DNA from: Orlajensenia sp037404875
Lineage (GTDB): Bacteria > Actinomycetota > Actinomycetes > Actinomycetales > Microbacteriaceae
Direction of reading: 5' to 3'
Assembly: GCF_037404875.1 (NCBI RefSeq)
Contig: NZ_JBBELO010000027.1
Coordinates: 1-64,000, forward strand
Length of the DNA stretch: 64,000 nt
Made by a program: the position numbers and the translations under genes. The notes under the pieces were generated by a model. It saw nothing but the letters and a program-made list of their open reading frames with translations, did not search any database and was not told the DNA's origin. Shown piece after piece: positions 16,725 to 24,854 of the stretch; the stretch's first letter is position 1; each line of letters starts with the position of its first letter.

Positions 16725-17539
16725 GAGCGGGAGCGGGAGCGGGAGCGGGAGCGGGAGCGGGAGCGGGAGCTGCTCAGCCGACGGCCGGCGCGCGCGTACC
16801 ACTGCGCGCACAGCATCACGATCAGCAGGGCCTCGATCGCGTCGCCGCCGTAGTACATGAGCATGCTCCCGTCCCGGCCATCCACGCTCTCGACGCCCGT
16901 CGGCGGGTTCGCGTAGAGGTGCTTTGCGAGCACGCCGTGGGCGACGAGCACGACGAACAGCACGACGGCGCGCCCTCGCTCGCCGACGCGATGCGGGTTG
17001 GGGTCCCGTCCGACGAGCGCGAAGGCCAGCATGTATCCCCACAGAAGGGCGTGGGCGCCGACGAGTGCATGCACCGGCATCGCCCGCTGGGCGAGGGCGT
17101 ACAGGGGCGTGAGGTAGAGCGCGGCCATGCCGCCCACCACCATCAGCGCGGCCGTCACCGGATGCGCCAGAAGCCGGGCCGCACCGGAAGCCAGCAGGCG
17201 GGCCAGCCGCCGCGCGCGGCGGCGATCGAGGGATCGCAGCACGAGCGTCATCGGCCGTGCGACCACGAGCAGCACCGGCGCGAGCATCCCGATCGCGAGA
17301 TGCGCTGCGGAGTGGGCGGTGAACGGCGATCCCTTGGCGAACGCCTCCGCCGGAACGAGCAAGGCGACCGACGCGACGGCGATCCCCGCCAGCCAGCACA
17401 CCGTGCGCCCGACGGGCCACGCCCTGCCGGCGCGCGCCTGTCGTGCGGCCGCCGCGAGATAGAACCCGGCTGCCAGTGCCAACGGCACGGCGATGAACAC
17501 CTCGAAGGGCAGCACGCCATCGGAGGATGAGTGCCTCAT
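16466..17539 (-). CDS. Cytochrome c oxidase assembly protein, CtaG-like, with (Ser-Arg)n tail
   Basis: A membrane protein of 357 residues. The first 270 or so form about seven helices of the caa3-type CtaG family (helix ends such as GMLAPVLLVVARP, YLTPLYALAQ and KHLYANP), implicated in copper insertion into cytochrome oxidase. After AGRRL the frame passes through a GGGAGC-type hexanucleotide repeat read as Ser-Arg dipeptides, then runs about 85 codons antisense to the phosphatase gene before a stop. The tail is not part of the family and probably reflects loss of the original stop. The start overlaps the DUF2243 stop by 4 bp. Confidence 0.8.
   Translation of the reverse strand: MRHSSSDGVLPFEVFIAVPLALAAGFYLAAAARQARAGRAWPVGRTVCWLAGIAVASVALLVPAEAFAKGSPFTAHSAAHLAIGMLAPVLLVVARPMTLVLRSLDRRRARRLARLLASGAARLLAHPVTAALMVVGGMAALYLTPLYALAQRAMPVHALVGAHALLWGYMLAFALVGRDPNPHRVGERGRAVVLFVVLVAHGVLAKHLYANPPTGVESVDGRDGSMLMYYGGDAIEALLIVMLCAQWYARAGRRLSSSRSRSRSRSRSRSRSQTTASTASTVTGSSARRDRQPLPSSSSSTMAPLSSRGTGSPVSASTVTRISVPWATATGRSYASARSSTAALPRAATRSKGSAPG
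16725..16770. repeat. Hexanucleotide repeat (GAGCGG), 7.7 copies
   Basis: Seven exact copies of GAGCGG plus GAGC begin directly after the TGA of the histidine phosphatase. On the minus strand they encode alternating Ser and Arg in the CtaG-like gene. Because the unit is six bases, copy changes by slippage would not shift the reading frame. Confidence 0.9.
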
Positions 17540-18069
17540 CGCGGACGGACGGCCGAACGGCGGGTGAGAACGACGAGCACGATCCCTGCGGCCAGCAGCA
17601 GCACGGCGACGACGTTCCAGACCAGGTCGTAGACGAACAGGTTCGCGACGTAGCGGATCTGGTGGATGCCCAACAGCTTGTGCTGCACGAGGCCGTCGTA
17701 GAGCTGGAAGGCACCCGCCCCGAGGAGCACGCCGCCCCACCAGCGCTTCAGCCACAGTGCTCGACGTCGGCGCAGATCGGCGAACAGGAACAACGCCGCG
17801 ATGGTCGCGAACCAACTCGCGGCATGGAAGATCCCGTCGGAGACGAGCCCCGCCTCGGGGGTCGAGAGGTCGTAGAAGTGGTGCCAGTGCAGCACCTGGT
17901 GAAAGAGCGCCTCGTCGAGGAAGGCGGCGAGCCCGACGCCGAAGAGCGCACCCGACCACGCGTTCTGGGCCGAGCGCTCGCGCCGAGCCGCACCGGGCGA
18001 CAGGTCCTCACGGGAATCCGCGACCGTGCCGGCCCCCGGGATGCTGCCGCCATCGGGAACCTTCGACAT
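17536..18069 (-). CDS. DUF2243 domain-containing membrane protein
   Basis: A 177-residue protein with about four membrane helices. It carries the conserved polar segment FLDEALFHQVLHWHHFYD and, later, AGAFQLYDGLVQHKLLGIHQ, both typical of DUF2243. The repeated His and Asp residues suggest metal or heme chemistry in the membrane, but the role is unknown. The ATG at 18069 has a GGGAGG site 9 nt upstream. Its stop overlaps the CtaG-like start (ATGA), and the shared operon suggests a link to copper or oxidase assembly. Confidence 0.8.
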   Translation of the reverse strand: MSKVPDGGSIPGAGTVADSREDLSPGAARRERSAQNAWSGALFGVGLAAFLDEALFHQVLHWHHFYDLSTPEAGLVSDGIFHAASWFATIAALFLFADLRRRRALWLKRWWGGVLLGAGAFQLYDGLVQHKLLGIHQIRYVANLFVYDLVWNVVAVLLLAAGIVLVVLTRRSAVRPR

Positions 18070-18154
18070 GCCTGGCGCCTCCCTGATCGCGTCGGTCGCG
18101 AACGCCGACCGCATCAGGTTGCCCCGCCCCATCACCTCCGGCAACCGGCTTGAC

Positions 18155-18206
18155 GGGAAGAAAGAAGAAGCGTGGCCGACCGCCCGGAGGACGATCGACC
18201 ACGCTT
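18155..18206 (-). terminator. Rho-independent terminator of the cold-shock gene
   Basis: A 12-bp stem with one mismatch (AAGCGTGG at 18168-18175 pairing with CCACGCTT at 18199-18206) is followed on the minus strand by a T-rich run, TTCTTTCTTCCC. It lies about 60 nt after the stop of the cold-shock gene. Confidence 0.7.
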
Positions 18207-18268
18207 GTTACGCAGCGCAACACCGCACGCCGTACCGAGGCACGACGCCTGTTGCGCGAGCGCGGGTG

Positions 18269-18475
18269 TTAGCCGATGAGGCGGATGTTCTCTGCCTGCA
18301 GGCCCTTCTGGCCGCGGGTCACCTCGAACTCCACCTTCTGGTTCTCTTCGAGCGTGCGGTAGCCGCCCGTTGCGATGGCACTGAAGTGCGCGAAGACGTC
18401 GGCGCTGCCGTCGTCGGGGGAGATGAAGCCGAAGCCCTTGTCAGCGTTGAACCACTTGACGGTTCCGGTTGCCAT
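18269..18475 (-). CDS. Cold-shock protein, CspA family
   Basis: A 68-residue single OB-fold cold-shock protein, an RNA chaperone. RNP1 is KGFGFI and RNP2 is DVFAHF, in the family order KWFNADKGFGFI then DVFAHFSAI. The ATG has AAGGAA 8 nt upstream. The open frame extends to 18526, but the extension is not conserved sequence and probably lies in the 5' leader. A good terminator follows, so it is expressed alone. Confidence 0.95.
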   Translation of the reverse strand: MATGTVKWFNADKGFGFISPDDGSADVFAHFSAIATGGYRTLEENQKVEFEVTRGQKGLQAENIRLIG

Positions 18476-18521
18476 GTTGTTATTCCTTCTTTGTATTCGA
18501 CCCGGTACTGCGGGCCTCAGG

Positions 18522-18559
18522 TGCACGACATCTCGTCGTGCGTCTCCGGCAGAAGCCGG
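18522..18559. terminator. Two adjacent hairpins between desaturase and cold-shock genes
   Basis: Stem 1 is GCACGAC/GTCGTGC (18522-18540, loop ATCTC). Stem 2 is TCCGGC/GCCGGA (18544-18559, loop AGAA). They lie just past the stop of the desaturase on the minus strand and upstream of the cold-shock gene. They may end the desaturase transcript or belong to the cold-shock 5' leader. Confidence 0.4.
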
Positions 18560-18573
18560 AAGTCTCTATGGGG

Positions 18574-19572
18574 TCAGACGCGCCGGTAGCGGTCGACCAT
18601 GGGGCAGTCGAATGGATCACGGGCCGCGAGGCCGACGCGATTCAGGTAGCGGATGACGATCCCGTACGAACGTACGAGTGTTGTCTCAGTGTAGGGAACT
18701 CCCACGGTTGCGCAATGCTCTTTTACGATCAATCGCGCTTTCGCGAGGTGGGGACGAGGCATGCTGGGGAACAGGTGGTGCTCGACCTGGTAGTTCAGCC
18801 CGCCCATGAGCACGCTCGCCCAGAGGCCGCCGGAGATGTTCCGCGAGGTGCGCACCTGCTTGGTGAAGAAGTCGAGCTTCTCGTCGGCACCCACGATCGG
18901 CATGCCCTTGTGATTGGGTGCGAACGAGGCGCCCATGTACACGCCGAACACCGCGAGCTGCACGCCGAGGAAGGCGAAGGCCATGCCGAGCGGCAGGAAC
19001 CAGAACACCAGGCCGAGGTACACGGCGAAGCGCGCGGCGATGAGGGAGAGCTCGAGGGTGCGACCTTCGACGCGGTGACGGGCGAAGAGCGTGCGCACGG
19101 AGGTGACGTGCAGGTTCACGCCTTCGAACATGAGCAGCGGGAAGAACAGGTAGCCCTGGCGGCGGGTGATGAAGGCCAGGATGCCGGTCTGCTTCGCCGC
19201 GGACTCCTCGGTGAACGAGATCGTGTCGAAGTCGATGTCGGGGTCTTTTCCGACGCGATTCGGGTTGGCATGGTGACGCGAGTGCTTGCTCATCCACCAG
19301 GAGTAGCTCATGCCGACGAACGCCGTGCCGATGATGCGGCCGAGGCGATCGTTCGCCGGACCGGAGTCGAGCACCTGCCGGTGCGAGGCCTCATGGGCGA
19401 GGAAGGCGAATTGGGTGAAGATGATGCCGAGGGCGCCCGCGATGAGCAACTGGTACCAGGTGTCGCCGAGCAGCACGAAACCGGCTCCCGCGCCGGCCAG
19501 TGCGACGACGAGGCCGGAGAACAGGGCGATGTAGAACCAGCGTGTGCGGTGCAGCAGGCCACTTTCCTTCAT
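18574..19572 (-). CDS. Acyl-CoA / fatty acid desaturase
   Basis: A membrane desaturase of at least 332 residues that introduces a double bond into acyl chains using a di-iron centre. The three His boxes are HEASH, HSRHH and QVEHH, and membrane helices lie between boxes 1 and 2 and before box 3. It sits next to a cold-shock gene, fitting membrane adaptation to cold. The ATG at 19572 seems too late: the frame continues upstream with a plausible N-terminus (SATAQSYTALSRV) but meets no ATG, GTG or TTG before a stop. An unusual start codon or a frameshift is possible. Confidence 0.88.
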   Translation of the reverse strand: MKESGLLHRTRWFYIALFSGLVVALAGAGAGFVLLGDTWYQLLIAGALGIIFTQFAFLAHEASHRQVLDSGPANDRLGRIIGTAFVGMSYSWWMSKHSRHHANPNRVGKDPDIDFDTISFTEESAAKQTGILAFITRRQGYLFFPLLMFEGVNLHVTSVRTLFARHRVEGRTLELSLIAARFAVYLGLVFWFLPLGMAFAFLGVQLAVFGVYMGASFAPNHKGMPIVGADEKLDFFTKQVRTSRNISGGLWASVLMGGLNYQVEHHLFPSMPRPHLAKARLIVKEHCATVGVPYTETTLVRSYGIVIRYLNRVGLAARDPFDCPMVDRYRRV

Positions 19573-19789
19573 GACCCGCGACAGTGCGGTGTAACTCTGG
19601 GCGGTGGCGCTCGCACTGCCTCTCGGCTGCGTACGACGAACCGACCCGATGATGGGTGTAGTGATGGCGAGAATCCCGACTGGTATTCGACTTCACAGCC
19701 GTGGGTTCGCGGGTAGACACCCGCTTCAGATGTGGCCGACGCTATGGGCTGCGGCTGTGAAGCGTCTGTGAGGCGCGCGATCTCCGGTC

Positions 19790-19972
19790 TCAGGACTCCG
19801 CGTCGCCGTCCTCACCGGAACGGCTCCGGCCGAACGCGGCTGGATCGGTCGTGTTCGCCGGCTCCGGCGCGCCGCCCGACGTCGTGTCGGGCGTCTCGGG
19901 ATCGGCGGCCTCACCCTGCTCGTCGTCTCCGGGAGCCAGCCCGTCACTGTTGGAGGTGGTGTCGTTCGACAT
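19790..19972 (-). CDS. Small acidic hypothetical protein 3
   Basis: A 60-residue acidic protein, MSNDTTSNSDGLAPGDDEQG and onward, rich in Asp, Glu, Thr and Pro with no hydrophobic segment. The ATG at 19972 has AAAGGA 6 nt upstream. It resembles the other short MSD/MSN proteins in this window in length, charge and start, although alignment beyond that is weak. Confidence 0.6.
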   Translation of the reverse strand: MSNDTTSNSDGLAPGDDEQGEAADPETPDTTSGGAPEPANTTDPAAFGRSRSGEDGDAES

Positions 19973-20117
19973 GTGGTTCCTTTCCGCCACTGAGGCTCGC
20001 GCTGTACGCGTGGGCCATGTCATCAGCGTTCCGCATGTCGGCGGGGCGGGCTAGGGATTGTCATCGCGCCGAGGCGGTGATAGCCCGCCTGCCGACGGCC
20101 GCCCGCATAATGGTTGC

Positions 20118-20516
20118 GTGGTTGGCTCCGTCCCTCTCGCCGACACCGCGCGGTGTCCCTGCCTCAGCGGGGAGCCGTACGGGCAGTGCTGCGCTCCCCT
20201 GCACCGAGGTGAGCGTGTCGCGGCCACGGCCGAGCAACTGATGCGCTCGCGCTTCTCGGCCTTCGCCGGAGGCGATGCGGCCTACCTGCTGGCCACGTGG
20301 CATCCGTCGACGCGGCCGCACGACCTCGAACTGGATGCGGCTCAGCGCTGGTACCGGCTCGACATCCTCGACACGGCGCAGGGCGGGCCACTGGCGAACA
20401 CGGGCAGCGTCGAGTTCATCGCGTACTACCGGGGTGAGCAACGCGGCCGGCTGCACGAGCGCAGCCGGTTCGTTCGACTCGAGGGTCGCTGGCTCTACCT
20501 CGACGCCGCCGCCTGA
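20118..20516 (+). CDS. YchJ-like (UPF0225) protein with SEC-C-type N-terminus
   Basis: A 132-residue protein with an N-terminal Cys cluster CPCLSGEPYGQCC, as in the SEC-C zinc motif of YchJ proteins, followed by an NTF2-like domain (LMRSRFSAFAGGDAAYLLATW, GSVEFIAYYRGEQRGRLHERS). The role is unknown. A CATAAT -10 box (20106-20111) lies 6 nt before the GTG at 20118, so a leaderless start there is better than the ATG 60 nt upstream. Confidence 0.85.
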   Translation: MVGSVPLADTARCPCLSGEPYGQCCAPLHRGERVAATAEQLMRSRFSAFAGGDAAYLLATWHPSTRPHDLELDAAQRWYRLDILDTAQGGPLANTGSVEFIAYYRGEQRGRLHERSRFVRLEGRWLYLDAAA

Positions 20517-20532
20517 GCGCGAGATCGCCGGG

Positions 20533-21300
20533 TCACGGCGTTCCCGCCGCCCGCGCCGCATCCATCGCCTCCCGCACGTTCTGTCGCCAGGGCTCGCCGT
20601 GTCCCGGCAGGAGCACGGTCGCGTCGGTCGCCGCGAGCGCGTCGAGGGAGGCGAGCGCCTGCGCGCTGTCGGCCGTGGCGGCACGAGCGACGATGCGCGG
20701 ACCTCTCTCGCCCGTGTACGGGTCGAGGGTCACCATGGCGTCACCCGTGATGAGCACTCCCCGGTCGGGCAGATGGAAGGCGCAATGCCCCGGCGTGTGG
20801 CCCGGCGTCGCGATCGGCACGGGCAGGCCGGGCACGGTGACGGAGACGCCGTCCTGAAGGAAGTTGGTCGCATCCGCCCCGCGCACGTTCAAGGCGCCCG
20901 CCGCCGTCATCGACGCCAGGATGGGCAGTGACTGCGGATACGAGAACGGGTATGCGAAACGCGGGGCCTCGTGGGGGTAGTGGTACGGATGCCGCGTCAT
21001 GTAGCGGTCTTCCGGATGCACCCAGATGGGCACGCGGTACTCCTCGGAGAGGTGGCGCGCCGTTCCGACGTGGTCGAAATGGCCGTGGGTGAGAAGCAGC
21101 GCGCGGATCTCGTCCATGCCGCGGCCGAGCCAGCGCATCGTGGCCGCCAGGGCGCGATAGCCCCGCGGCAATCCGGAGTCGATGAGGGTCACTCCCCCGC
21201 CGGCATCGTCTCCGATGATGAGGTAGCAATTGGCGAAGCCGTGCTCGACCAGGAACACGCCGTCGGCGACCTCGGCCGCCCGCATCCGTTGGGGACTCAT
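20533..21300 (-). CDS. MBL-fold metallo-hydrolase
   Basis: A 255-residue metallo-beta-lactamase-fold hydrolase. The metal motif is THGHFDHVG, with further ligands in ATPGHTPGHCAF, LITGDAM and LLPGHGEPW. This pattern is typical of glyoxalase-II-like or lactonase-like enzymes. The frame is open far upstream antisense to the protease gene, but the ATG at 21300 has a TAGCGT -10 box 7 nt upstream and gives the normal family N-terminus. It converges with the YchJ-like gene. Confidence 0.88.
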   Translation of the reverse strand: MSPQRMRAAEVADGVFLVEHGFANCYLIIGDDAGGGVTLIDSGLPRGYRALAATMRWLGRGMDEIRALLLTHGHFDHVGTARHLSEEYRVPIWVHPEDRYMTRHPYHYPHEAPRFAYPFSYPQSLPILASMTAAGALNVRGADATNFLQDGVSVTVPGLPVPIATPGHTPGHCAFHLPDRGVLITGDAMVTLDPYTGERGPRIVARAATADSAQALASLDALAATDATVLLPGHGEPWRQNVREAMDAARAAGTP

Positions 21301-21508
21301 GCGAGGCACGCTACGCCGGGCCGTGCACGCCGGGTACGGGCTTGACACGTCACGGTGCTCGCGCGCGGTCGGCCATTGTCTTCTGTTCGGCATCTCCTGC
21401 CGACCGGCGTTTCCCAGCGTTCGCCGAGTCGCCTGCGACAGAGTGGTGCACGCTGTGCCCGGCCCGCGTGGCGCGGCGGATGACAGCGGCGGATGACAAG
21501 GGGAACCG

Positions 21509-22681
21509 GTGAACGGATCGCTCGCGATCGACGTGCTCGTCGTGCTGCTCGTCGTTGCCGCTGCCGTCGGCGGATGGCGCAGCGGCCTGTTCCGCAGCGT
21601 CGTCGGCGCCCTCGGCCTGATCGCCGGCGGCATCGCGGCATACCTGCTGCTGCCCCAGGTCTCGGCCTGGGTGCCGGCACCCGAGTGGCGGGTCGCGGCC
21701 ATCATCGCGGCCGGCGTCGCGCTGCTCGCACTCGGCACCGCCGTGGGCGCGCTGCTCGGCCGGCTGCTGCAGCGCGGCGCGCGCGCCGTGAAGCTGAGCA
21801 TGATCGATCGCGGAGCCGGACTGCTCGTCAGCGGTGTCGCCGCAGCACTCGCCCTGAGCACGGTCGCAGGCGGCCTCAGCGCGCTCGGCGCACCGGTTCT
21901 GTCGCAGGCTGTCGGCGGGAGCCTCACCCTGGGCGCGATCGACAGGGTCACGCCCGACCCGGTGAAGTCCTTCCTCGCGAGCGTGCGGAACACCGCCGTC
22001 GGCGACGCCCTCCCCTGGCTCATCGACACCCTCGCGCCCCCCGCGACCCTGCCCCCGGCCGCCGACGTCGACGCGTCCTCCCCTGCACTCGAGAAGGCCG
22101 CGGCATCCGTCGTCCGCGTCTCGGGAGTCGCGTACCGCTGCGGAACGGGACTGACGGGCAGCGGCTTCGTCGTCGCCGATGATCGGGTGGTGACCAACGC
22201 CCACGTCGTCGCCGGCGTGGAACAGCCCGTCGTCGAGACGCCGGGAGAGTCGCCGCACCAGGCGTCGGTGGTCTACTTCGACGCCGCGACCGACCTCGCC
22301 GTGCTGCAGGTTCCCGGCCTGGATGCCGCGCCGCTGCGGCTCGGCGCACCCCTCGATCCCGGCGCGGGTGCGGCGGTGCAGGGCTACCCCTTCGGCGGCC
22401 CGTTCGTCTCCGGTGCCGCCACCGTCGCCGAGGTCACCAACATCGCCCGGGCGGATGGATCGGGCAGCCGGCAGGTCTACACGCTGTCCGCCGAGGTGAA
22501 CAAGGGCAATTCGGGCGGTCCGCTGCTCGAGACGGATGGGAGCGTCGCCGGCGTCGTCTTCGCGAAGTCTGCAGTGGCCGACCACATCGGCTACGCGCTC
22601 ACCGACAAGGAACTCGCGCCGGTGGTGAGCGCGGCGCCGGGGCTGAGCGCATCCGTCTCGTCGGGGCAATGCGCCGCCTGA
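21509..22681 (+). CDS. MarP-like membrane serine protease (CvpA plus trypsin domain)
   Basis: A 390-residue protein with four N-terminal membrane helices (about 1-160, CvpA/colicin-V-production type) and an extracellular trypsin-like domain. The triad is H232 in TNAHVVAG, D262 in AATDLAVL and S335 in GNSGGP. This layout matches MarP of Mycobacterium tuberculosis, a periplasmic protease needed for acid resistance. Two Cys (in YRCGTG and at the C-terminus, SGQCAA) could form the stabilising disulfide. GTG start with AAGGGGA upstream. Confidence 0.9.
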   Translation: MNGSLAIDVLVVLLVVAAAVGGWRSGLFRSVVGALGLIAGGIAAYLLLPQVSAWVPAPEWRVAAIIAAGVALLALGTAVGALLGRLLQRGARAVKLSMIDRGAGLLVSGVAAALALSTVAGGLSALGAPVLSQAVGGSLTLGAIDRVTPDPVKSFLASVRNTAVGDALPWLIDTLAPPATLPPAADVDASSPALEKAAASVVRVSGVAYRCGTGLTGSGFVVADDRVVTNAHVVAGVEQPVVETPGESPHQASVVYFDAATDLAVLQVPGLDAAPLRLGAPLDPGAGAAVQGYPFGGPFVSGAATVAEVTNIARADGSGSRQVYTLSAEVNKGNSGGPLLETDGSVAGVVFAKSAVADHIGYALTDKELAPVVSAAPGLSASVSSGQCAA

Positions 22682-22693
22682 GCGCACCGTCAC

Positions 22694-22715
22694 ACCCGAA
22701 TGGGAGCATTCGGGT
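22694..22715 (+). terminator. Hairpin after the protease gene
   Basis: Perfect 9-bp stem, ACCCGAATG paired with CATTCGGGT around the loop GGAG, 13 nt after the protease stop. There is no U tract, as is common in high-GC actinobacteria. Confidence 0.55.
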
Positions 22716-22760
22716 CGGCCTGCCTCTCAAGTAGCGTTGCGGCATCCCTGAAAGGATGCG

Positions 22761-23573
22761 ATGACCGCCACCCACGAGACGCCGACCTCCACACCAGCCG
22801 CACCGACGCTCCTGGGACGGCGGGCGGCGTCGGCCGTCGTCATCCGCGCGTTGGCCGAGCAGAGCTGGGCCGCGCAGCGTTCGCCGCTTGCGCGGGTGCT
22901 CGGGCTGAACCCGCTCGCTAAGGATGCGCGAAGCTGGTACGCCGGCGCGCTGGGCGAGTTGCGCATCGGTGCTCGGCTGGAGCACCTGGGGCCGGAGTGG
23001 ACGGTGCTGCACTCGGTTCCCGTCGGGCGCGGCGAGAGCGACATCGATCACATCGTGATCGGCCCCACCGGTGTCTTCACCCTCAACACCAAGCACCACG
23101 ACGACGCGAAGATCTGGATCGGCGAGCGCTCGCTGATGGTCAACGGCCAGAAGACGCAGTACCTGCGCAATGCCCGCTCGGAACGCGACGGCGCTGCCAA
23201 GCGGCTGGCCGAAGCCCTCGGCGCCGAGGTGCCGGTCTACAGCGCGATCGTGATCGTGGGGGCGAAGGAGTGGACCTTCCGGCAGCAACCCGAGGGCGTC
23301 GCCGTGCTGCGTGAGTCGGAACTGCTGCGCTGGCTGCGCAAGCGCCGGCCGACCTCCATCGATGCGCCGGCCGTCGCCGCCGCAGCCGCCCGCCCAGGAA
23401 CCTGGCACGAGCGCGGTGTCGACGTGCTCGTCGAGGCCGACCCGCATGCGTTCGCGGAGCTGCGCGCGCAGGTGAACCGGGCGGCCGCCGTGCGGGGCTT
23501 CTGGATGCTTGCGATCCTCGCCGGCGCAGTCTGGGGCGCCGTGTCGATGATCGTGCCGTCGCTCGGCGGCTGA
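22761..23573 (+). CDS. NERD domain-containing protein
   Basis: A 270-residue protein with a NERD (nuclease-related) domain at about 60-190. The nuclease-like core is visible as GALGELRIGARLEHL, then SDIDHIVIGPTGVFTLNTKHH, an Asp-x-Asp/Lys pattern that fits metal binding. A C-terminal hydrophobic segment (about 240-265, FWMLAILAGAVWGAVSMIV) suggests membrane anchoring. The function is unknown; related domains occur in DNA-processing proteins. The ATG has GAAAGGA upstream. Confidence 0.85.
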   Translation: MTATHETPTSTPAAPTLLGRRAASAVVIRALAEQSWAAQRSPLARVLGLNPLAKDARSWYAGALGELRIGARLEHLGPEWTVLHSVPVGRGESDIDHIVIGPTGVFTLNTKHHDDAKIWIGERSLMVNGQKTQYLRNARSERDGAAKRLAEALGAEVPVYSAIVIVGAKEWTFRQQPEGVAVLRESELLRWLRKRRPTSIDAPAVAAAAARPGTWHERGVDVLVEADPHAFAELRAQVNRAAAVRGFWMLAILAGAVWGAVSMIVPSLGG

Positions 23574-23647
23574 CCGCCCGTCCAATCGCCTGCTCGCCGC
23601 ACCCGGCATCCCGCCGCGTCAACTCACAGCGCGCTCACAGCCCCGGT

Positions 23648-23673
23648 GGAACAGGAGGGGCCCTTCGCCCGTT
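23648..23673 (+). promoter_or_regulatory. SigH/SigR-type ECF promoter before msrB
   Basis: GGAACA (23648-23653) and CGTT (23670-23673) are separated by 16 bp. This matches the GGAAYA-N16/17-CGTT consensus known for oxidative-stress sigma factors of the SigH (Mycobacterium) and SigR (Streptomyces) type. It lies about 80 bp before the msrB start. Methionine sulfoxide reductases are known members of such regulons. Confidence 0.6.
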
Positions 23674-23752
23674 CTACTGGATGGTCGAGGAAACCGCGTG
23701 AGCGGCCGGCCGGCAGGCGTCGCAGCCAGCGACGCCCATCGAGGAGGTTTTC

Positions 23753-24214
23753 GTGTCACAGGACTACCGCAAGACTCCCGAGGCGCTGAGCCGCCTCACC
23801 CCCACCCAGTACAAGGTCACGCAGGAGGCGGCGACCGAGCCGGCGTTCCGCAACGAGTACTGGAACAACCACGAGGACGGCATCTACGTCGACGTCGTTT
23901 CAGGACAGCCGCTGTTCGCCTCGACCGACAAGTACGACAGCCGCTCCGGCTGGCCGAGCTTCACGAAGCCGATCGAGCCCGACGCCGTCACCGAGAAGGT
24001 CGACCGCACGCTCTGGATGAAGCGCACCGAGGTGCGCTCTGCCGCAGCGGACTCGCACCTCGGCCACGTCTTCGACGACGGACCCGCGGATGCCGGCGGC
24101 CTGCGATACTGCATGAATTCGGCGGCGATGCGGTTCATCGCGCTCGCGGAACTCGACGAGCAGGGCTACGGTCAGTACCGCTCACTCTTCACCACTACGG
24201 AGGACGCATCATGA
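23753..24214 (+). CDS. msrB: Peptide-methionine (R)-S-oxide reductase MsrB
   Basis: A 153-residue enzyme that reduces methionine-R-sulfoxide in proteins. Family motifs are SRSGWPSF, DSHLGHVFDDGP and RYCMNSAAMRFI, with catalytic C120. It is the only Cys: the four zinc Cys and the usual resolving Cys are absent, so this is a zinc-free form that needs an outside thiol. GTG start with a GAGGAGG ribosome binding site. Its stop overlaps the msrA start (ATGA), so the two stereospecific reductases are made together. Confidence 0.93.
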   Translation: MSQDYRKTPEALSRLTPTQYKVTQEAATEPAFRNEYWNNHEDGIYVDVVSGQPLFASTDKYDSRSGWPSFTKPIEPDAVTEKVDRTLWMKRTEVRSAAADSHLGHVFDDGPADAGGLRYCMNSAAMRFIALAELDEQGYGQYRSLFTTTEDAS

Positions 24215-24732
24215 CGAGCAACACCGAGACCGCCATCCTCGCCGGCGGCTGTTTCTGGGGCGTGGAGGACCTGACCCGCAAGCTGCCGGGAGTGCTGGAC
24301 ACCCGCGTCGGCTACACGGGCGGCACGGTCGCCAACGCGACCTACCGCAACCACGAGGGTCACGCCGAGGCCATCGAGATCGTCTTCGATCCCGAGAAGA
24401 TCTCGTACCGCGACATCCTGGAGTTCTTCTTCCAGATCCACGACCCCAGCACCAAGGACCGCCAGGGCAACGACATCGGCAGCAGCTACCGCTCGGCGAT
24501 CTTCCCGCAGTCGCCCGAGCAGGGGGCCATCGCCCGCGACACCATCGCGGATGTGGACGCCTCCGGCCTGTGGCCGGGCAAGGTCGTCACCACGATCGAG
24601 CCGGCCGGCCCGTTCTGGGAGGCCGAGCCCGAGCACCAGGACTACCTTGAGCGCATCCCGTGGGGCTACACCTGCCACTTCGTGCGTCCGGGCTGGAAGC
24701 TCCCCAAGCGCGACACCACGTCGGTCGCGTAG
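24211..24732 (+). CDS. msrA: Peptide-methionine (S)-S-oxide reductase MsrA
   Basis: A 173-residue enzyme that reduces methionine-S-sulfoxide. The active-site motif is GGCFWG with C14, and the conserved GYTGG, YRNHEGHAEA and EPEHQDYLERIP blocks are present. One more Cys near the end (YTCHFVRPG) may act as resolving residue. It is coupled to msrB by a 4-bp overlap and followed by a strong hairpin. Confidence 0.94.
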   Translation: MTSNTETAILAGGCFWGVEDLTRKLPGVLDTRVGYTGGTVANATYRNHEGHAEAIEIVFDPEKISYRDILEFFFQIHDPSTKDRQGNDIGSSYRSAIFPQSPEQGAIARDTIADVDASGLWPGKVVTTIEPAGPFWEAEPEHQDYLERIPWGYTCHFVRPGWKLPKRDTTSVA

Positions 24733-24824
24733 GCGGCATCCGCTTCGGAGGATGTGACGCGATGTGCAGGACCGCCGACACCTCCGGCATCCTGCATAGG
24801 CGCTGATCTCCTGCAGAACTCAGG

Positions 24825-24854
24825 CGAAGGGCCTCGCGTTCGCGAGGCCCTTCG
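24825..24854. terminator. Strong bidirectional terminator between msrA and rskA
   Basis: A perfect stem of 13 or more base pairs (GAAGGGCCTCGCG paired with CGCGAGGCCCTTC, loop TT) ends one base before the stop codon of the convergent anti-sigma gene. No U tract is seen on either side. Confidence 0.8.

Noticed and set aside
21301..22197. N-terminal extension of the MBL hydrolase frame antisense to the MarP-like protease
   Set aside because: The extension is low-complexity Ser/Ala/Thr sequence, and the true start at 21300 has a leaderless -10 box.
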